Assembly: GCF_039233145.1 (NCBI RefSeq)
Contig: NZ_CP136419.1
Span: 1,028,001-1,092,000, forward strand
DNA length: 64,000 bases
Direction: 5' to 3'
Source of the DNA: Moorella humiferrea
Lineage (GTDB): Bacteria; Bacillota; DSM-521; Neomoorellales; Neomoorellaceae
The notes below the pieces were generated by a model. That model did not search any database. It was not told the DNA's origin and saw nothing but the letters and a program-made list of their open reading frames with translations. Both the position numbers and the translations under genes were made by a program. Shown one piece after another: positions 59,495 through 64,000 of the stretch (position 1 is the first letter of the stretch; every line of letters begins with the position of its first letter).

Positions 59495-60329
59495 TCGCGA
59501 AATCGCAACCGCCTTCTGGGTTATTGTATTCCTGGCATTCGCGTTGCGAAAGGCCGATATACGCAAATCGTTCGTGGCAGTCCTGCGAGCATTCTGCCAA
59601 TTTAAGATTCTCTTGTCAGTTTTCCTGATGGTATTTTATACTTTAGCCGTTGTGAGGCTACTTGCTGCCATTGGTCTATGGAAAGTTTCTCTTCTCAAAG
59701 ATACCATCGTATGGTTATGTGTCAATGCGATGGCAATGATGATACGTTTCATTACGTCGGACGATGCTGAGAATATCTTCCAGAAGGTACTAACCGACAG
59801 CTTCAAGAGTGTAATTGTCCTTGAGTTCCTTGTCAATACATACACATTTTCGCTCCCTACTGAACTTGTCCTCGTGCCGATACTTACTCTAATTGCGATG
59901 GTTGACGTAATAGCGAGTTCGGACGAGAAGTACTCTGCGGTTGCAAAAATAACCAAGTGGGTGCAGATGATCATTAGCTTCGTTATTTTGGCGATCGTAG
60001 TTAACCGCGCCATTTCTAATTTCCAGACTCTCCTCAGTTTGGATACTTTCAGAAGCATTGCATTGGCTCCGCTTCTTTCCTTGCTATTCACGCCATTTCT
60101 TTACGTCATGGCACTAATTTCAAAGTATGAGCTTGTCTTCTTGAGGCTCAATTTTGGCTTGGAAAAAGAGAGAAGGTTGAAGCGGTATGCGCGCCGCCGC
60201 ATCTTGATATATGCTGGCCTCAGCCTGAGAAAGCTCCAGCATCTTCTCAGAAACCATGCAGCTGATCTCATGCATATCCAAACTAAAGCTGACGTTGATC
60301 GTCTTGTGCAGCAAAGAGTCAATCCGTGA
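59478..60329 (+). CDS. Hypothetical membrane protein
   Basis: 283 residues from ATG 59478; GGAGGTGAG lies about 15 bases upstream. Hydrophobic segments are seen near residues 12-25, 42-65, 74-90, 130-145, 160-180 and 195-215, followed by a basic C-terminal cytoplasmic tail of about 60 residues. No catalytic motif was recognised. The gene is AT-richer than the core genes and sits among gene remnants, which suggests recent acquisition. Function unknown. Confidence 0.65.
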   Translation: MGPFNNREIATAFWVIVFLAFALRKADIRKSFVAVLRAFCQFKILLSVFLMVFYTLAVVRLLAAIGLWKVSLLKDTIVWLCVNAMAMMIRFITSDDAENIFQKVLTDSFKSVIVLEFLVNTYTFSLPTELVLVPILTLIAMVDVIASSDEKYSAVAKITKWVQMIISFVILAIVVNRAISNFQTLLSLDTFRSIALAPLLSLLFTPFLYVMALISKYELVFLRLNFGLEKERRLKRYARRRILIYAGLSLRKLQHLLRNHAADLMHIQTKADVDRLVQQRVNP

Positions 60330-60362
60330 CTTTTATGATGAGGACAAAGAAGAACCTTTTTC

Positions 60363-60518
60363 ATGGATAATCCATATTTTGAAGTCATCAGCAAAATGGG
60401 CAAAAGGATCAGAACAACGAAAACGTACTGGGCAATCAATAAAAAACACCCAGCGATGAAGGGAAGGAAAAAAGAGGTTCAGGAATTAAAGAAGGTGAGC
60501 TTGTATGGAAAAGATTAG
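60363..60518 (+). pseudogene. Internally deleted toxin-like gene upstream of DUF2283
   Basis: The frame from ATG 60363 begins MDNPYFEVISKMGKRIRTTK and has KHPAMKGRKKEVQE, the N-terminal half of a roughly 100-residue family usually paired with DUF2283 genes. After about residue 40 the family's central part is missing. A different frame then shows IKEGELVWKR, matching the family's end. So an internal deletion with frame change has destroyed it. The pairing and family pattern are from memory. Confidence 0.5.
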
Positions 60519-60714
60519 GCTATATTACGACAAAGCAAACACATTAAATATGTGGTTTGACGATCCTGAAAAAGAGTATATTTGTGAGGAAAGCGGTGAA
60601 GAGGTTATTTTAATCAAAGACAAAAATGGGAAAGTGATCGGCCTTGAAAAGCTTAATTTTCTTATACCTAATGTTAATATAAATGAGCTTCCTCTGGAGA
60701 CCGCTATTATTTAA
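60505..60714 (+). CDS. DUF2283 domain protein
   Basis: 69 residues; ATG 60505 behind AAGGTGAG. The pattern IRLYYDKANTLNMWF, acidic middle and LIKDKNGKVIGLEKLNF is the DUF2283 signature. These small beta-rich proteins are commonly the second gene of a two-gene, toxin-antitoxin-like pair. Here the partner is broken, so this is probably an antitoxin without its toxin. Confidence 0.75.
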   Translation: MEKIRLYYDKANTLNMWFDDPEKEYICEESGEEVILIKDKNGKVIGLEKLNFLIPNVNINELPLETAII

Positions 60715-60810
60715 GTAAACCTGGCCGACATTTAATAAATTTGCCCGCAAAAATTCCACTCTTGAAAGTTCTCATCCTCCCCAAAAGGGGCTTAAAGAGG
60801 AAGGGCTAAA

Positions 60811-61071
60811 ATGGGAAGAGGGGCGTTCCCTACTTTTATACAGGCAGCAATGAAAGAAGCTGTCATCGAACGGCTAGAAGATGGTACTTTCTTCGCTGAA
60901 ATACCTCCGTGCCCTGGCGTTTGGGCTGACGGAAAAGATGAAAAGGAATGTCTAGCCACTTTGCAGGAAGTTCTGGAAGAATGGCTTCTTTTTAAACTGC
61001 GGGATGGGGACAACGATATTCCTGTTTTAGGCGGCGCAGATCTAAATCATAAATGGCAAGTAAAGCTCTAA
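60811..61071 (+). CDS. HicB-like antitoxin, orphan
   Basis: 86 residues; ATG 60811 behind GAGGAAGG. The HicB RNase H-like fold is shown by EAVIERLEDGTFFAEIPPCPGV...GVWADGKDEKECLATLQEVLEEW split over the middle of the protein (shown here in parts). HicB neutralises the mRNA-cleaving toxin HicA. No hicA gene is present within 300 bases on either side. Confidence 0.75.
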   Translation: MGRGAFPTFIQAAMKEAVIERLEDGTFFAEIPPCPGVWADGKDEKECLATLQEVLEEWLLFKLRDGDNDIPVLGGADLNHKWQVKL

Positions 61072-61452
61072 ACACGATTTTATGCGCCGGGGCCGGCATA
61101 AACTTCGCATACCCAATCCCCATGGTGATGATATAAGTGTTTCATTATAAATCAGAATTTTAAAATAAAAGAATATTAACAAGGAAAATGGGATAGCTTG
61201 AGTGAGTGAATAAAACTCATTTCTATAGTTATATATCCCAGTGGCAAAGCTGATAGCCCGTGTTGGCCGGTGTTTAATTAAATATTACTTTATAAGATCT
61301 ATGTCCATAATACTGAGTGGGGACGGAGATGGTACGGCGATGATCACCCTTGTGTAGTTAAGTATAATTTAATTTGTTCAGGTGAACGTGATGGAGATGC
61401 GCCTGTTGCCCTGGGATGTTATATGGTAAAATAAAAAAGGAGAATTATCCCT
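61072..61452. other. AT-rich interval without a gene
   Basis: No coding frame could be supported. A GC-rich inverted segment (tatgcgccgg...ccggcata, about 61080-61100) lies just after the HicB-like gene. The rest is AT-rich up to the promoter of the Rpn remnant. Confidence 0.5.
61405..61432 (+). promoter_or_regulatory. Likely promoter of the Rpn-family remnant
   Basis: TTGCCC (61405-61410), 16 bp, TAAAAT (61427-61432), about 20 bases before GTG 61453 with AAAGGAGA between. Confidence 0.45.
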
Positions 61453-62187
61453 GTGCCCTCAATCGATCTCCCGATCAAACGTTTGGTCCAGCGAAGAGCT
61501 GGTGACTGGGTAAGATTTCTACAACGGTCATGCCGGGAAGAGTGGATTAGGCCATGAGCCCATGGGCTATTACGACCCGGCTCTACCGGCCCGGATGATG
61601 CGCTACCACTAGCTCAGTGATTACTGGGGTAACTTAAAGACCCTGGAATTTACCTACCGGGTAGTTCGGGTTTGGGAAGAGCCCAGGCAATCCGTAATAG
61701 AGCGGGGACTTATCGGTCTTTACCCCCTGCTTCCGTTAATGAAGGGAGAAAAAGGAGAAGAGGCCAGACAGGTTTTACAGCAGAGTATAACAGTAGTAAG
61801 CGAAATTGAGGATGAGGCTCTCCGGCAGGATCTTCTAGTGGTTATGGGAATCTTGGCCGGGGGTAAATACGCGGCAGAATTGGTTTATTCAATGATAAGG
61901 AGGGAAATGGTAATGCAGTCGCCAATTTACCAGGAATGGGTAAGGGAAGAGCGTGCAGAAGCGGAAACTAAAGGCAGGATGGAAGGCCGGATGGAAAAAT
62001 CCTAAGAGATTATCTGCAAGTACCTCTCCCACAATTCGGGCAGCACTCTGCTGATTTGCAAGAAAAGGTGCAGAAAATAAGCGACCTCCAAATCCTGGAC
62101 CGCATTCTGGAAGAACTGTTTACTGCTGATACTATAGAGGAAGCACGGGCAGTTATTTTAGTAAAGATCGCCGGGAACCTCCAGTAG
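61453..62187 (+). pseudogene. Degenerate Rpn-family (PD-(D/E)XK nuclease/transposase) gene
   Basis: It starts at GTG 61453 with PSIDLPIKRLVQRR...DWVRFL and stops at 61557. It resumes in another frame with YRVVRVWEEPRQ and PLLPLMKGEKGEE, breaks by an in-frame TAG near 61615, and continues to SPIYQEWVREERAEAE. A further frame change near 62005 leads to the family's C-terminal coiled segment ending at TAG 62185. Rpn proteins are recombination-promoting nucleases common as multi-copy genes in these genomes. At least one deletion, one nonsense codon and two frame changes inactivate it. Confidence 0.75.
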
Positions 62188-62232
62188 GTGCTTTTAGGCT
62201 CCGAACAACTGCGCTGCCGGCTCAGGAGTACG
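62087..62232 (+). repeat. Direct repeat R1 (Rpn gene 3' end)
   Basis: 146 bases matching 62910-63055 with 10 mismatches and no gaps. It covers the last 33 codons of the Rpn remnant and 45 bases beyond. It lies left of the DUF433/DUF5615 pair. Confidence 0.9.
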
Positions 62233-62268
62233 CCTAAATTATCCCTGCGGTGCAGAACCTAATTCTAG

Positions 62269-62523
<255 letters not shown>

Positions 62524-62539
62524 ATTAAGGGGAATAAAG

Positions 62540-62905
62540 ATGCTGAGATTTAAAATCGATGAAAATCTTCCCATTGAGATTGCTGATCTTCTCAGGGAAG
62601 CAGGTTATGAAGCTGAAACTGTCTGGTCAGAACAAATCCAAGGATTTTCTGATATTGAACTTTTAGGTATTTGCCGGAATGAAAAGCGGGTTCTAGTTAC
62701 CCTTGATATGGATTTTTCGGATATTCGCAGGTATAGACCTGAAGATTATCAAGGAATAATTTTACTTCGTATAGCGTCTCAAGGCAAACAGAGTGTTATA
62801 AATCTTTTCAAAAAAGTCATCCCCCACCTACGTTATCAGAATCTTATTGGATATTTATGGATAGTACAAAAAGATCGAATCAGGATTAGAGGACCTGAAA
62901 GATGA
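62540..62905 (+). CDS. DUF5615 PIN-like toxin
   Basis: 121 residues from ATG 62540 behind AAGGGGAA, 16 bases after the DUF433 gene. LRFKIDENLPIEIADLLREAG carries the first acidic residues, LVTLDMDFSDIRRY the second set, and GIILLRI the next strand. The PIN-like fold predicts an RNase toxin. The stop is five bases before direct repeat R2. Confidence 0.88.
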   Translation: MLRFKIDENLPIEIADLLREAGYEAETVWSEQIQGFSDIELLGICRNEKRVLVTLDMDFSDIRRYRPEDYQGIILLRIASQGKQSVINLFKKVIPHLRYQNLIGYLWIVQKDRIRIRGPER

Positions 62906-62908
62906 AAG

Positions 62909-63010
62909 GTCCAAATCCTGGACCGCATTCTAGATGAGCTGTTTACTGCTGATACTATAGAAGAAGCGCGGGCAGTTATTTTAGGAAAGATCGCCGGGGG
63001 CCTCCAGTAG
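62909..63010 (+). pseudogene. Second fragment of an Rpn gene 3' end
   Basis: 33 codons read VQILDRILDELFTADTIEEA and end at TAG 63008-63010, almost the same residues as the end of the remnant at 62187. Only the C-terminal tail is present, within direct repeat R2. Confidence 0.8.
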
Positions 63011-63055
63011 GTGCTTTTAGGCTCCGAACAACTGCGCTGCCGGCTCCGGGGTACG
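62910..63055 (+). repeat. Direct repeat R2 (Rpn gene 3' end)
   Basis: The right-hand partner of 62087-62232, about 93% identical over 146 bases. Together they frame the DUF433/DUF5615 cassette. Confidence 0.9.
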
Positions 63056-63129
63056 GATTTGGGCACAAGAGAACAACCCTTCGCTTGTTCTTAGGTGACA
63101 CTGGGGCCATTGTTGAAGAAGGTGTAAGA

Positions 63130-64000
63130 ATGAACCTGTTGCAATGTTGCCATTTGAGCGATAGTGACAGGTACTTTGAGGAATTGTTAGCCGGCTCTGC
63201 AGATCTGTCCCTTTTAGGGAATATCGAGTTGAATCCTGAGGAACTCGATCACCTGGCGAAGTTGATTGCTGGGGAATTAGGGAAACCTGATTTTGCTCAA
63301 AGAGGCTCTTTAAGTGTCGCCGTCTTTCTTGTTGGCATGGGTGTGAATTATTATCATGACAACTTCTGGGCCCCTGTATATACCGCCCTCGGGCTGCCTC
63401 CCGGACAGATTAAATGGCAGCGGCTGTTAGGGGAGGCTTTTCTGGCAACCGTTGAGAAATATAATTTGCCTGCATTTTCGGATGAATTGCGTTATATTAT
63501 GCCTATCCTGGCCCACGGTATCGTCCCAAATGCATACCTGAACGACTATTTTAGCGATGTGGTGCTGGCCATATATTACGAAAGGGAAAGAGCAGGACTG
63601 CCGGTGATGGAGGCCGAGATAGCCCATCTGGCGACCAACTGGCGCCGGGACTATCATACCCGTAATGAACTGGAAAGAGAACTTGCCGAAGTAAAAGGCC
63701 ATGAAAGTTCTTTGGCCCTGGCCATGGATATGTGGAAAAACAAAGAAAAGTTGGAGCGGTTGCAGGACCTGCGGGCCGGGGTTGAAGATTCCGTAGAGTT
63801 AAAGGCCGCTTTGGCTGTTCCTGAAGGTTGGTTGGAACAGGCTGAAGCTGAACGGAGCCGCTTGCAGCAACAAATCGACGCCTACTATAGTTCATTGAAG
63901 CATTTGCAGGAGATTGCAGCCGTCCAAGAAGCCGGTCATGTCGAGATTAACGCGTTAAACAGGGCGATAGAAGACGCCGGCAAAGAAATAATGGGCCACT
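63130..64000 (+). CDS. Unrecognised protein with N-terminal domain and coiled coil (partial, runs off window)
   Basis: 290 codons from ATG 63130 without a stop to the end; GAAGGTG lies upstream. The first 170 residues look globular and helical with an aromatic-rich part (VNYYHDNFWAPVYTAL) and PILAHGIVPNAYLNDYF. From about residue 180 the sequence is highly charged and heptad-like (ELERELAEVKGHE, EQAEAERSRLQQQ), a likely coiled coil. No membrane segment. I do not recognise the family. Such designs occur in large defence or structural proteins, but nothing proves this here. Confidence 0.7.
   Translation, partial: MNLLQCCHLSDSDRYFEELLAGSADLSLLGNIELNPEELDHLAKLIAGELGKPDFAQRGSLSVAVFLVGMGVNYYHDNFWAPVYTALGLPPGQIKWQRLLGEAFLATVEKYNLPAFSDELRYIMPILAHGIVPNAYLNDYFSDVVLAIYYERERAGLPVMEAEIAHLATNWRRDYHTRNELERELAEVKGHESSLALAMDMWKNKEKLERLQDLRAGVEDSVELKAALAVPEGWLEQAEAERSRLQQQIDAYYSSLKHLQEIAAVQEAGHVEINALNRAIEDAGKEIMGH

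Overview
The window looks like a chromosome segment of a thermophilic, spore-forming Firmicute close to Moorella (class Clostridia). The evidence is the gene order dprA-topA-trmFO-xerC-hslVU-codY-rpsB-tsf-pyrH-frr-uppS-cdsA-dxr-rseP-ispG-proS-polC-rimP-nusA-infB-rbfA-nrnA-truB-ribF-rpsO-pnp. This is followed by the sporulation and lysine/dipicolinate block (deacetylase, DacF-like, mlpA, ymxH, dapB, dpaAB, asd, lysC, dapA, rnj). The species is inferred from gene order and protein character only.

Region 1 (1-10000) is accessory. It opens inside an IS607-type element: the end of a serine recombinase, a TnpB with an unusual RuvC/zinc region, and a structured 3' tail that may be its guide RNA. Next comes a lower-GC redox cluster: a RACo-like ASKHA ATPase without its ferredoxin domain, a small siroheme/Fe-S protein with two cysteine motif sets, a DsrE-like protein and a TatD-like hydrolase. 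An orphan MazE-like antitoxin follows. A VapBC-type pair then sits between two diverged copies of the comM leader and first 31 codons; the second copy is the intact comM.

Region 2 (10000-58600) is almost entirely core genes on the + strand. It covers DNA processing, tRNA modification, protein turnover, translation, isoprenoid and envelope precursors, replication, and lysine/dipicolinate supply for spores. Visible control elements are a lysine riboswitch with terminator before dapB, promoter-plus-terminator leaders before rimP-nusA-infB and before rnj, and hairpins that mask ribosome binding sites. Two oddities stand out: PolC lacks the proofreading exonuclease, and a 254-nt RNA-like element closed by a perfect 16-bp helix lies between dxr and rseP.

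Region 3 (58600-64000) is a decayed accessory region. The core order stops at what looks like a tepA stub. It continues with fragments of a polysaccharide flippase and a sugar nucleotidyltransferase, an unknown membrane protein, a broken toxin-like gene with an intact DUF2283 partner, an orphan HicB-like protein, a broken Rpn-family gene, and a DUF433/DUF5615 pair again flanked by diverged direct repeats. The window ends inside an unrecognised coiled-coil protein gene.

The most interesting candidates are the two toxin-antitoxin cassettes, each framed by diverged direct duplications of a neighbouring gene, the 254-nt structured element, and the two-motif siroheme protein with its cluster.
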